From Halichondria panicea (Eukaryota; Porifera; Demospongiae; Suberitida; Halichondriidae): a stretch of DNA of 64,000 bases. Positions 21,226 through 31,524 of this stretch are shown one piece after another. Made by a program: the position numbers and the translations under genes. Under the pieces are notes generated by a model. That model was given only the letters and a program-made list of their open reading frames with translations, ran no database searches and was not told where the DNA came from. The stretch lies in NCBI RefSeq assembly GCF_963675165.1, contig NC_087393.1:4644202-4708201 (forward strand), in the 5' to 3' direction. Position 1 is the stretch's first letter. Every line of letters begins with the position of its first letter.

Positions 21226-24200
21226 TCATGAATTAATTTGACAATTGTAAAAAAATGAACCATCTGGACCTAATAAGCTCGTATCAGGTAGCTCTACAGT
21301 ATGATACTGGTTAACTGTTCTGGAAAACGTAATTAAATAAGATTCGCAAAGTAATAATCTTCGATGCAAAAGGTTAAGGCAACCTTTCTGAAACAGAGAC
21401 AGACTATCAGATGTGGCGATATCCTGTATATGACGACTTATTACGGAATGCTCGTATTTCAGGTTGTTGGCAACAGTATTAATTTCTTCCATTATCATCT
21501 TCACTTCTTCCGTTGCCCTTTCCTTCATATTACACGCTCTCACAACTTTTATCCACAAATGAATGGGAATGGTACAATTTCCAGCCGACGCGACCTCCAA
21601 CGTAGACAATTCTTCCAAATTGGAAACTGTCTCCCAATTCAAATTGGCTGGCAGATGGTATGCTACTCCTTCAAATTGATCATGACGCATACCATTAAAT
21701 CTGCTCACTGTTCGTTTCAGCGTACTCGTACTTGATGATATCTTCTTTGCAAGGCGTGCAGCAATCGATTGACCATCTGTAACATAGTACATAGATCATG
21801 TTAGCATGCATACATACTACAATCTGATTGGCTAAAGGTAGTGTTCTATCCAACTTAGAAAATCATGTAGATCAAAATCTGATTGGCTAGAGAATCATGG
21901 TTGCTATAATAAAAATAAAATTAATGCTTAGACACTAGCTGTTTAGGAAGTTTCCACATAATTTAGAAGCCCTTAGGGCTAGTAGAACCCTCACTACGTT
22001 TGGGATACTGCTCTTTGGGCTTCTAAATCATAATTATTACTTAACTATTATTTATATAATTACATGATTGTGCTGACTAACATTCTTACCAGCGTATCTC
22101 GCTTTGGCGCTCGCGAGCAATATGAAGGATGTTCTGAAAGGTTTTGTGACGTTGCCCGAAACCTGTCAAAGTTTCATCACGATTTTGATACAATCATCTG
22201 ATAATTAATGTTCACTCAGATCAGTTTGACTCCTTGCGAACAGCCCGTGTTGTTGTTTCTGCAATTGTTCAGCTGATGACTCCGTCAGTGTACCTGAAGG
22301 TGCAATATAAAAGTGCACAAAATTCACAAACTTTATTCTTGACTACGTCTAACCATTTGACTCATTGATTAGCTTTGATAAGTCCTCTGTTGCACTATGT
22401 TGAGTGTTTTGGGCGTTCTTCAGCCTTTTGACTAACGATGCCCCTACGTATACAAGAGTTAGCACTTTTTTTCCCTTTATGCAAAGCATACATAGGTGCA
22501 TACCAACTAGTGCTGAGAGCTAATATTAAGGTAGCCCTAACAAAAAACAAACCTAGATTAAGACGTACTCTTGATGCATAATGTAATAGAGCTGAGGTAA
22601 GGACATCAATGCGATGAGATGGTCGCATTTCTTTGGTGGATTTAGCAAATCTTCTTAGACATGACCACAGTCTCTCCATAGCTTCACCATCAGTAAGTCC
22701 GCATCCAGTTAGGACTCTAGGTGAATATGTCAGCTACATGTATAATACAACAGTAAGTTATTAACACACAGCTTTGGCATCTTTCTTCTTACCTGACAGA
22801 ATGCACAATGCCCATAGACATGAAAAATTGGCACTCCTAATGTTGTCTTTTCTAACATGTCAAGATGTCCACGATTCTGGAGAAGTAATCAAATATAAGT
22901 GCGTACTAATTAAGATTAGATCTGACTATTGAGACACATGCCTTCAGATGAGTTTCGAGTAAGCAGGCAATATCATACAGTAACAACAGACACTTGTCAC
23001 CCTTGTTTTGGTGTGCCTTCTTTAGCAGGTACACAGGATATGCTAGTCTAGATAATTAAGATACAGAATACCTTAATTTTTAACAATGCACCATGTATGC
23101 TCTTTTTGAAAACCTTAATGTTACGTACATACCTTTCTCCATGCTTCATATTCAGAAATCTTTGGGGAAACTCATGACGACAGATGCTTCCAAACACGGC
23201 AGTTTCATCTAGAGCTGCGTACCTTGATTTGGAGCGCAAAGTGTCTCCAGCGAGGAACTCATGACACCCCTAATGCCAGGATAAAATTAACTGAGTGAAA
23301 TGTGCTAAAAGTCTATTTAAACGATTACATCCAAATTGTATAGCGCAGGTTTTCACACTTGACCAATTAAGTATAACGCTAAAACCTTACCTTGTCGATT
23401 ATCTGGCCAAATGTATCATAATCAGCAACAAACTCATCTACTGCTTGCTGTTCCTCAAAGAATACACCAGAGAAGAGTGGTGGTCGAACACTAACACCAG
23501 CAGACTTTTTCCGACATAGTCCAAATACACCATCCATGGATATAATTTGAGTTCCATTGCTCTGCACGTAAAAGGTAAGTATAGGCTGCCAGAGTCTAAT
23601 TGCTATAACAAAACCACAAACCTGAGGACAGGCAGGGCAGATAGCTGTAGTGTTCAAGTCAGGAGACAAAAATAGAAGACAGTCGAGTTGATATCTGTTG
23701 AACCTGAATGTTAATGTGAATATGTCGTATTATGTTCTTTCACAATTAATATACCCTACCTATATTCTTCAAACGCATCAATCATGACAGGATAGATCTT
23801 CCGGAGCTATAGAAGAATAAACAGATTAAAACAACTGACAATTAAAAGTGTGTACCTCAAGCGATTGCTGACGCATGCAACATGTACACCTCATCAGTGC
23901 GCAACAATTAATGTATAAGTATAACCGACATCAAATTCACATACTTGTTTGCTGATATCTCTTCCAATTTTGTATTCAAGAGAACGACAAAAAGCATCGA
24001 CACCAATACACCCTTCCAGCAAAAGTGACTCCATCCATAGTAGCAGATCCTGATGAAATGCTAGGGTGGGAGTTGCTGGTGTCGCTGGCCACATGTTATG
24101 CCGCACAAGAGTAACAGCCTCAGGCTCACACTTGCAGAAGGTTACGCACACACAATGCTGGAAACCTGTAAGTCATTGGATTCTTAGACACAGGCTATAT

Positions 24201-24953
24201 CAGTGTAGTTAAACAAATACCTTTAGGGTCAAGACAAACAACTTCTTTTATGTAAGTTGTACAGCAACAGTGAAGTGCTGGAAAGGTTCTCGACTGCTTG
24301 AAATAGTATGGGTGAAGCATTCCATTCTGTAAAATCAGATTGCATGCATTTAATAATCACAAAAATGTACAGCAGTATGTTTGATTAGTGCATACTTTCC
24401 AGAGAAAAGGTCGATGAAAAATATTTGTCAGAGAGTGTACTGAGTCCACATGGTTGGCACAGTAGTATGCCTGTGGTCCACAATCCCGGCAAATTGCAAC
24501 AGCGGGTTCTTCACACTCGGCACACACAGAACAAGGGGAAGGAATTCCGGTTTCTACACTGGCACGTAGCAACTGGACACGCACTTCAGCCCAGTTGTCA
24601 GCAGCCTTCTGCTGTCGCTTCTCATAAGCACTTGAGCTCACTGTGTCTGGAAAAGTGGTGTCATCCTGCCCCGAGCTCTCTGGATCATGATCATGCCACT
24701 CACTACTGATTAATACATCTGGAGAGTCGCCACTGATAACATCAGTAGGCCTGCTCGCTCCATGTACATCTACTTCTTCAGCTTCATTTTTATCACTGGA
24801 GAGGAACCTAGTACTGCTGGAAGAATTAACAGAAGAGGATTCTGGCACAGCAGACAAAGATTTTTTATGCACAGCACGACGTTTTGAAGGAGATACTTCA
24901 AAGTAGGAGATAGATTGAGACTTAGGCTTCACACTTATCCTTCTCTTGCTCAT
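21226..24953 (-). CDS. KDZ-superfamily (Kyakuja-Dileera-Zisupton) transposase, ~11 exons
   Basis: The product should cut and paste the surrounding element. The start is the ATG at 24953. Exon 1 (24953-24396) has a basic N-terminus and a Cys/His cluster (CSVCAECEE, CRDCG, YYCANH, FHRPFLW), as in the CxC zinc domains linked to KDZ transposases. Later exons carry TFPALHCCCTTYIKEVVCLDP (24326-24221), FHQDLLLWMESLL (24165-23945), FLSPDLNTTAICPACPQ (about 23690-23622), SMDGVFGLCRKK (about 23563-23390), VFGSICRHEFPQRFLNMKHGER (about 23272-23134), LLLLYDIACLLE (about 23035-22942), PIFHVYGHCAFCQ (about 22876-22794) and TGCGLTDGEAMERLWS...TKEMRPSHR (about 22732-22555). The last exon, from 21780, is helical. 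The D (SMDG), D (YDIAC) and E (GEAMERLW) positions of an RNase H-fold catalytic triad are present. Around 23830-23945 I could not find a phase-consistent join, so the copy may be damaged there. Confidence 0.8.
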
Positions 24954-25147
24954 GGCCGGCCAGCTAGCTATAGAATATAGATCTAGATCTACCTGATTCT
25001 GCAGAGCTAGCTCAGTGCACCCATAGATAAAAGAGCTCGCTACTTTAGATTAAACTCGGTATAGACTATAGTCAATAGTCACTACTGCATGCTTTGCAGC
25101 TTACATGCTGACCTTAAGACTACTATTATCCAGTGCTAACCATGCGA

Positions 25148-25660
25148 ACCCCCTGACCAATCTGCTCTTAATTTACAGCAGCCGTGCATCAGCAGTGCTC
25201 AGTGCTAGTGCTAGTGCTAGTGTGAGCAGCGTGGACAAGTGCAAAAGCAGTACCAAATTCATAATTATGTCTGACACTGCTGACCTTTGCATTGCATTGC
25301 ACATTAATTATCATTAGGAGGCTCTAGAATTGACCATGCACAATTAATTATGTAACAAGTTACAATGCAGATATTGCACATTAGAGCATCGAATTATCCC
25401 TATCAAGTATTACAGGACAGTGCTGGTTTGCATTCATGGCTGAATGCATCCTAGCTATGCAGCTATGCAGCTACAGTTCGGAATTGAGCTTTAATAATTA
25501 TGCTTCCACCAACATGCATGCAATATGGAGGGGTCCAGTGGCTGTGGCTCATCTCCCTAACGGAACAGTGTGGATATATACAACCGTCTCATCCAACTCA
25601 CCACCAAATGTGCAGTTTTGACATACAACGATCTACCGCCCCCTCAAGGCATGCATGCAA
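25148..25660 (+). pseudogene. dead copy of the Ser-rich gene's first exon and its upstream flank
   Basis: From about 25190 the sequence parallels 31185-31650: CAGCAGCCGTGCATCAGCAGTG, the GAGCAGCGTGGACAAG block, the TGCATTGCAC block and then ATGGAGGGGTCCAGTGGCTG at about 25528. The frame homologous to the intact exon at 31525 hits a stop after ten codons (CCCTAACGG instead of CCCCAACGG), so it is non-coding. It is the continuation of repeat copy 1, cut off from its sulfotransferase by the KDZ insertion. Confidence 0.65.
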
Positions 25661-25783
25661 TATGAACCTCACTTGAGGTTACAGTGTAGTTTATTTCACA
25701 ATAATTATAGATTACTTTATTCATCTTTATTATGATATATATACTAGTTGTAGCTAATAGATTGACTGTATAATCTAAGTTTG

Positions 25784-27438
25784 TTAATCACTCCATAAAA
25801 ACCTGTCGTCTTGTAGCAAATTTGCTAATAATGAATTAAATGGCTTGTAGAACTTCAAAATCATTGATTTTGTATCTTCTCTCATTTTCAGTTGAGGGTC
25901 GTGCTTGTACGGAATTGTTTCTTGGCTGTTTTTGTTACAAGTGTGTGTAATTAACTTCACTTCGTTGAGGATTCTTTTAGGTGATGGATATCCGAGAAAA
26001 TTAAGCATCTGTTTTGCAATGACTTCCGGCTCCTTTACTAGTTGTTCCAATGTAAGTACCATCACTTTATCCCTGGGCACAACAGTGAGGAGCTTACGAA
26101 TGTGCGTGTAATACAGGCCCATTTCCACTCGACTTCTACCACATTGTGGTAGCTCCTTCGAAAACAGATTGAATGTAATCCTATGTACACACTGGTCAAG
26201 TAAATGTAGTCTTTTCTTGATGCAAGAGTCATAGTCAGAATCAATATAAAGATATAAGTACTGATCTCCAAATTGTCTGGATCCCGCATACAATCATTGA
26301 AGAGATCCATCTTTGCTTTTATTCGGTCATGGAAAAGACCAGGTCCTATCAACTGAACGTTTCTTGGTACTTTTATGCCTTTGTTAATGCATGAAAACCA
26401 GAAAGCTGAATACAGCATTTTAAGTGGATTCCGCACAATAATTATGTACTTGGACTTAGGGAGCAGCTCTGGAAATGCTGAAGGCAGAAGGCAGTAATTG
26501 GAAGTGTTTGAATGTTTTTCATGAAATCGTGGCGAGTCCAAGAGCATATTGGGTGTTCCATCAATCAAAACCACTTCTCTTTTCTTCAGCGCATCAATCT
26601 CAAAGAGTCCTGGTAAAAAGTTTAAAACATACTCAGCAAGATCCGTTGGCGTAGGTATTTTTACATGCTCTGATGCTTTCAATCTCACCCAGTAATGTGG
26701 TTCCTTGACAACTTTAGTAAGAGCTCCTATTTGGAGTCCAGTGCTGAGATGAACTAAAGACTGCAGAAAGCAAACGCCATATGTTGAGCCACATTTGGGG
26801 AAACCAGCTAAGAAGACTTTGGGTAAGCAAATAACATCAGATGAGAAATTTCCTTTAAAGAGTTTTTTCAGAGAAATTATTTGGTTTTGGAGTGATTTCT
26901 GCTCTCCCATTCTAAAGGGGTACTTTCCAAATTGTCCCTCGTAGAAGGAGCCATTAATGATTTCCACGTTGAATTTCATCTTCCAACAATGACTTGAATA
27001 GTTGGACAAAAACTCCGTTGGAATAACTTTACTGTACTGCTGATAGAATTCTTTAGCATTTGCCAAAGCAATGGCTTCATTTGCCCTTTCAGCCATATTT
27101 GTAGCTTTGAGACATGTTTGTACATTCTTTAAAATCTGATCGACTCCTCTTGGCCGTGGTAACGTAGTTGTGAGATCACGAGATGGATTTAGCCTAGGGG
27201 AAATATTCATAACTTGTTCTGCATGCTTAATTGCAAGATCAGAGCTTGTGTAAACTTGCAAATTCATTACATGTTCAACGTGCAGAGAGTCCAGCTGCTG
27301 ATTTTCAAATTCGTTTTGTTTTTGTACAACAGAGAGAGCACTGATTAATTTGTTCCTTCCATGCCCTGAAAGTTGATAGAGCAGGAATAGAAGGCATGTA
27401 GTATTTGCCAACACCATGTAGAAGAACAGCTGCCTCAT
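25784..27438 (-). pseudogene. sulfotransferase copy 2, frameshifted
   Basis: The N-terminal part (signal anchor LFFYMVLANTTCLLFLLYQL, PAPS loop VFLAGFPKCGSTYG, 3'-phosphate motif SKYIIIVRNPLKML) is open from 27438 to the PDNLEIS motif near 26270. There copies 1 and 3 have 20 bases between AGAATCA and ACTGATCTCC, but this copy has 16, a net loss of 4 bases that shifts the frame. The C-terminal part (DSDYDSCIKKRLHLLDQC... to FLWSD at 25784) continues in the other frame with high similarity. The high conservation on both sides means the lesion is recent, or an assembly error. As read, it would give a protein with a wrong tail. Confidence 0.8.
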
Positions 27439-27559
27439 GATTGCAAAACTCTAGCCTGTGCATGCATAGTAAGGGAAAACCCCCACCATGCCGACCCACC
27501 TGTATCTGCATATGGCATGTCATGGATCATGGACACTGTGACTAGTTGGCCGCCCAACT

Positions 27560-28130
27560 ACACTGTGACTAGACTGAGGACACTGCCAGACAAAGCTTTG
27601 ATGCTACATACGGCTTAGAGAGTACAGCAGCTGTGCACCAAGCAGTGAACAGCATGGACAGAAGAGAAGACTCAGGGTATTAATTAAGCAGCATCAAAAG
27701 CTCAGTATAAAAATTGGATCTCTGTTTGTGCCTTTGCATGATGGTAGAGCTTGCATTTCACATTTTGCAGCACAAAATTATCCCTAACAGTACAGTGCTA
27801 GTTTGCGTACATGGATGAACGCATCCTTCTAGCTACATGTCAGAAACAATAAAAATATAGCATTTTATCATCCATGCATGCAATCATGAATGCATCATTC
27901 AACCACAGTAGTATTGAGGTGTGTTCAGTGGCTGGGGCTCATCTCCCCAACTGATACATGCAGTGTCGATATCCAACGATCTCAAGGCAAACCCATTCAC
28001 ATGACTCGCCCAGTGTCAAATGATCACTCGGGCCACGGTTCCCATGCATATATAGAAGCAAGATGCTCCATGCAAGTGAGGGAGAGTGTAAACTGTATGA
28101 TCATGGTCCATACTTGTATAGATTAGCTTT
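27560..28130 (+). pseudogene. degraded copy of the Ser-rich gene's upstream region and exon 1
   Basis: Blocks at 27586-27716 (GACAAAGCTT..., CAGCAGCTGTGCACCAAGCAG, AGCAGCATCAAAAGCTCAGTAT) and 27915-28090 (GGCTGGGGCTCATCTCCCCAAC, GTCGATATCCAACGATCTCAAGG, AATGATCACTCGGGCCACGG) match 31137-31257 and 31535-31715 in the same order. The start codon is lost (GTATTGAGGTGTG) and part of the exon is deleted. It belongs to repeat copy 2, upstream of sulfotransferase copy 2. Confidence 0.65.
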
Positions 28131-28247
28131 AGTTTTGTAGATCTATGCTCTATAATCATAGCTAAATATAATTTTTTATAGTATCAGTTGTGTTCTGATG
28201 TGCATACAGAATCAATGAGAGGCTTCGTGTGAAATTTTACCATCATA

Positions 28248-28538
28248 CAGTACGTATATAAAACCTTTATTATCCGGCTTGGCAATTTTCTTCGAAAATG
28301 GGTGTGTCCCTTAATGCGCAAGCGCATTAACAGCTGTTACCGTGGACACAGGCATGTTTATCTTCTGTACATGCAGGCGCATGCAGACGCCCACATGCAT
28401 TAAATTTGCACTGCGCTGTTTCAGCGAGATCAAGATGCATGCATGTGCATGTATGGTTTATATCCATTCTATTTTCCAGTTATCCGGCCTGCATGCCTCT
28501 GGTCAATTTAAGGTGTCCGGATAATCGAGGTTCTACTG
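28248..28538. mobile_element. pogo/Tigger-like non-autonomous element with TA target duplication
   Basis: The right end ...GTGTCCGGATAATCGAGG-TTCTACTG stops at 28538 before TA. The left end begins CAGTA at 28248 after TA and, past an 8-base insertion, continues ACCTTTATTATCCGG. Both are ends of the family seen at 901. CAGTAGAACC-type termini with TA duplication point to the Tc1-mariner/pogo group. No frame is present. Confidence 0.65.
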
Positions 28539-28599
28539 TATAGCTAGTTACGTAGATTGCTCGTACCCTGCATGTCCGTGCATTGTATATGATACATAT

Positions 28600-28692
28600 C
28601 TGAGTGTCCTCCACACCATCCTTGATCGACCTTGCAAACAAGCCAAGCTTCCGCCGACTTCCTGGCTCCACAGCTCTCAAACCTTTATGTAA
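28600..28692 (+). pseudogene. fragment of the Ser-rich gene's second exon
   Basis: The sequence TCCTTGATCGACCTTGCAAACA...CTGGCTCCACAGCTCTCAAACC parallels the start of the intact exon 2 at 31975-32040 (CCTTGATCGACCTCGCAAACACGCC). It then breaks off. It lies downstream of the exon-1 fragment of repeat copy 2, with the Tigger-like element between them. Confidence 0.55.
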
Positions 28693-28722
28693 TAATTATC
28701 GTTGTCCTGATATTGCTATATA

Positions 28723-28995
28723 GGTTCATTCAGACGACCAGCGTTCGTCTTATATGTTCACATGCTGTAACACCTTATACCTGGACAAGACTATTTTTGT
28801 GACACTGCATGTATAATTATATAATTATTGTGCATGCATGGGAGCCGCTGACGGTCGAGCAGCTTTTTAGTCTCCCAATCAGTTTTATTGTAATGGAAAT
28901 AACCTCCTAGAACGGACAGAGACGGTGCATACATATTCATGCAGATGAGGACAACACTACTAAATAAACTCCATGCACTTGAGATTGTATAGGAT
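28723..28995 (+). pseudogene. remnant of a second mucin-like type II receptor gene
   Basis: Short blocks match the 3' part of the gene at 14283: TTCATTCAGACGACCAGCGTTCGTCT (source: the DGQRSSC region), ACCTGGACAAGACTATTTTTGTGACACTG (source: GQDYFCDTG), GCAGATGAGGACA (source: ADED) and CTCCATGCACTTGAGATTGT (source: PLEIV). The intervening sequence is deleted or scrambled. It sits tail-to-tail with sulfotransferase copy 3, exactly as the intact receptor sits with copy 1. Confidence 0.65.
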
Positions 28996-29039
28996 TTTTA
29001 TCATGAATGTGTAGAAATAGATCGACCAAAATTAACTTG

Positions 29040-30617
29040 TTAATCATTCCATAAAAACCTGTCGTCATGTAACAAATCTGCTAATAATGAATTAAATGGC
29101 TTGTAAAACTTCAGAATCATTGATTTTGTATCTTCTCTCATTTTCAGTTGAGGGTCGTGCTTGTACGGAATTGTTTCTTGGCTGTTCTTGGTACAAGTGT
29201 GTGTAATTAACTTCACTTCGTTGAGAATACTTTTAGGTGATGGATATCCGAGAAACTTAAGCATCTGTTCTGCAATGACTTCTGGCTCTTTTGCTAATTG
29301 TTCTAATGTAAGTACCATCACTTTATCCCTGGGCACAACAGTGAGGAGCTTACGAATGTGCGTGTAAAACAGGCCCATTTCCACTCGACTTCTACCACTT
29401 GTTGGTAGCTCCTTTGAAAACAGATTGAATGTAATCGTATGTACACACTGGTCAAGTAAATGTAGTCTTTTCTTGATGCAAGAGTCATAGTCAGAATCAT
29501 CATAAAGATTGCAGGGCATACTGATCTCCAAATTGTCTGGATCCCGCATACAATCATTGAAGAGATCTATCTTTGCTTTTATTCGGTCATGGAAGAGACC
29601 AGGTCCTATCAACTGAACGTTTCTCGGTAGTTCTATCATTCTGGTAATTGAAAACCAGAAAGCTGAATAGAGCATCTTAAGTGGATTCCGCACTATAATT
29701 ATGTACTTGGACTTAGGGAGCAGCTCTGGAATTGCTGAGGGTAGAAGGCAGTAGTTGGAAGTGTTTGACTGTTTTTTGTGAAATTGTGGTGAGTCAAAAA
29801 GCATATTGGGTGTTCCATCAATCAAAACCACTTTCTTATTCTTCAGCGCATTAATCTTGAAGAGTCCTGGTAAATAGTTTAGAACATACTCAGCCAGATC
29901 CGTTGGCTTAGGCATTTTTACATATTTTGTTTCTTTCGTTCTCACCCAGTAATGTGGTTCCTTGACAACTTTAGTAGAAGCTCCCATTTGGAGTCCAGTG
30001 CTGAGATGAACTAAAGACTGCAGAAAGCAAAAGCCATATGTTGAGCCACATTTGGGGAAACCAGCTAAGAAGACGTTGGGTAAGCATATGACATCAGATG
30101 AGAAGTTTCCTTCAAAGAGTTTTTTCAGAGACATAATTTGGTTTTGGAGTGATTTCTGCTCTTCCATTCTAAAGGGGTACTTTCCCAATTGTCCCTTGTA
30201 GAAGGAGCCATTCATTATTTCCACGTTGAATTTCATCTTCCAACAATGACTTGAATATTTGGACAAAAACTCCGTCGGAATAACTTTACTGTACTGCTGA
30301 TAGAATTCTTTAGCATTTGCCAAAGCAATGGTTTCATTTGCACTTTCAGCCATATTCGTAGCTTTGAGACATGTTCGTACATTCTTCAAAACCTGATCGA
30401 CTCCTCGTTCAACTTGAGAGTCCAGCTGCTGATTTTCAAATTGGGTTTGTTTTTGCACAACAGAGAGACTCAGAGCACTGATTAATTTGCTGTGTTGATA
30501 GAGCTGAAGTAGAAGGCATATGGTACTTGCCAGTATCATGTAAAACAACAACTGCTTACATTTTGCCATGACTGGAGTAATTTGTGAACAAAGCTTGGTT
30601 GGTTTTTCGCCCTTCAT
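29040..30617 (-). CDS. Golgi-type sulfotransferase, copy 3 (intact)
   Basis: 525 residues, intronless, very similar to copies 1 and 2. The signal anchor is LLFYMILASTICLLLQLYQH. The PAPS-binding loop VFLAGFPKCGSTYGFC and the 3'-phosphate motif SKYIIIVRNPLKMLYSAFWF are unchanged, as is the C-terminal end (FLWND). Compared with copy 1 it lacks about 40 residues in the stem between the anchor and the catalytic domain, and has small replacements such as SITRMIELPRN for SCITKGIKVPRN after the 3'-phosphate motif, a place where acceptor specificity could differ. The expected reaction is sulfate transfer from PAPS to a glycan in the Golgi. The longer N-terminus (MKGEKPTKLCSQITPV) may be untranslated if the Met at residue 17 is used. 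Confidence 0.85.
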   Translation of the reverse strand: MKGEKPTKLCSQITPVMAKCKQLLFYMILASTICLLLQLYQHSKLISALSLSVVQKQTQFENQQLDSQVERGVDQVLKNVRTCLKATNMAESANETIALANAKEFYQQYSKVIPTEFLSKYSSHCWKMKFNVEIMNGSFYKGQLGKYPFRMEEQKSLQNQIMSLKKLFEGNFSSDVICLPNVFLAGFPKCGSTYGFCFLQSLVHLSTGLQMGASTKVVKEPHYWVRTKETKYVKMPKPTDLAEYVLNYLPGLFKINALKNKKVVLIDGTPNMLFDSPQFHKKQSNTSNYCLLPSAIPELLPKSKYIIIVRNPLKMLYSAFWFSITRMIELPRNVQLIGPGLFHDRIKAKIDLFNDCMRDPDNLEISMPCNLYDDSDYDSCIKKRLHLLDQCVHTITFNLFSKELPTSGRSRVEMGLFYTHIRKLLTVVPRDKVMVLTLEQLAKEPEVIAEQMLKFLGYPSPKSILNEVKLITHTCTKNSQETIPYKHDPQLKMREDTKSMILKFYKPFNSLLADLLHDDRFLWND

Positions 30618-31524
30618 ATCATCTGGTTCGATATGGCTTCAAATCATGTAGTTATGTTGTAATGTAGCAGGAATGCAAGGTTTGTGGTTTCTAGAGCAGT
30701 AATCTCCGTAAATTTTATGGTTTCTGTGACGTCACTGGTCGCTGTGCCAGGACCTCGAGAACAAGCCGCTCATGATATCGAGGCTAGTATAAAGCAAAAT
30801 TGGCGAAAATAAAATTTGACCCCCCATGCCCCCTGTAAAATAACGTTTTAAACTTACAGACACTGAAAACTAGTCTTGAAGTAATGACCCCCCCCTGCAA
30901 AATAACATTTTAAACCTACAGACACTGAAAACTAGTCTTGAAGTAGTCTGCAAGAAAAGTTGGAGAAATCCCATTAGTGACCTTAATTAGCTAAGGTCAA
31001 GTGGTTTGTACTATGACTCAACTGAGTATCCGGGAAAAACCCCAACCTGTGGGCTGGGCCTATCCAAAAAATTGGGGGCGTGTCATCATCAATTCTCAGC
31101 TAGCTTAGCTAGAACTGCTGAGAACAAAAAATACTCCAGACAAAGCTTCCATGCTAATAGAAAAGGCTGATAGAATACAGCAGCTGTGCACCAAGCAGTG
31201 AGCAGCATGGACAAGAGAAAAAACTCAAGGTAAGCAGCATCAAAAGCTCAGTATGATTATAAATTTAAAGTTACTTTTGTGACCTTTTGCATGGTAGAGA
31301 TTGCATTGCACATGTTGCAGTACCAGGTTGCACATGTATTAGCACCAATTAGAGCCTCAAGTTAATTATCCCTATTAACAGCACAGTGCTGGTTTGCGTG
31401 CACAGATGAACGAATCCTCCTAGCTAGCTAGCTAGATCCATATACATTATTTCAGAAACGAGCTTTTTAATTAAAATATCACATTTTTATCCTCCAATCA
31501 TGAATACATTTACTCCACCACAGT
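30618..31524. promoter_or_regulatory. divergent intergenic region conserved between repeat copies
   Basis: This lies between two genes pointing apart (sulfotransferase copy 3 and the Ser-rich gene). Segments are shared with the other repeat copies: GGGAAAAACCCC...CCTGTGGGCTGGGCCTAT at about 31030 (also about 17739), the AGCAGCTGTGCACCAAGCAGTG block at 31180 (also 27625), and the ATTATCCCTATTAACAGCACAGTGCTGG block at about 31365 (also 25393 and 27778). At 30830-30950 a short direct repeat occurs (AACGTTTTAAACTTACAGACACTG / AACATTTTAAACCTACAGACACTG). Probable shared regulatory region; no motif assigned. Confidence 0.4.

Larger units (their letters stand above)
17830..25147. mobile_element. autonomous-type KDZ-superfamily DNA transposon carrying two genes
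   Basis: The interval is bounded by imperfect inverted repeats: GCATGGGTCAGCACTGG...AATAGTAGTCTTATGGTCAG at 17832-17870 versus the inverse of 25108-25145, about 39 bp with one indel and few mismatches. It contains a KDZ transposase gene (minus) and a convergent second gene (plus). The left 1.6 kb holds scattered subterminal repeats of the type ATTGATTGTAGTCAA...TTGGTTA (near 18357, 18941, 19247, 19318, 19405). Flanks resemble an 8-bp duplication (CACCCCAT / AACCCCCT, 6 of 8), the size used by Zisupton/KDZ elements, but this is weak. Sequence of the sulfotransferase repeat unit lies on both sides, consistent with insertion into it. Confidence 0.7.

Noticed and set aside
29161-29557. Short plus-strand and alternate-frame open frames that recur in all three sulfotransferase copies
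   Set aside because: They are shadow frames kept open because the coding strand is conserved; no independent evidence.
30700-30790. A sixth TAGCCTC element ending ATATCGAGGCTA near 30785
   Set aside because: Only one terminus is visible; no matching inverted left end or flanking duplication was found.
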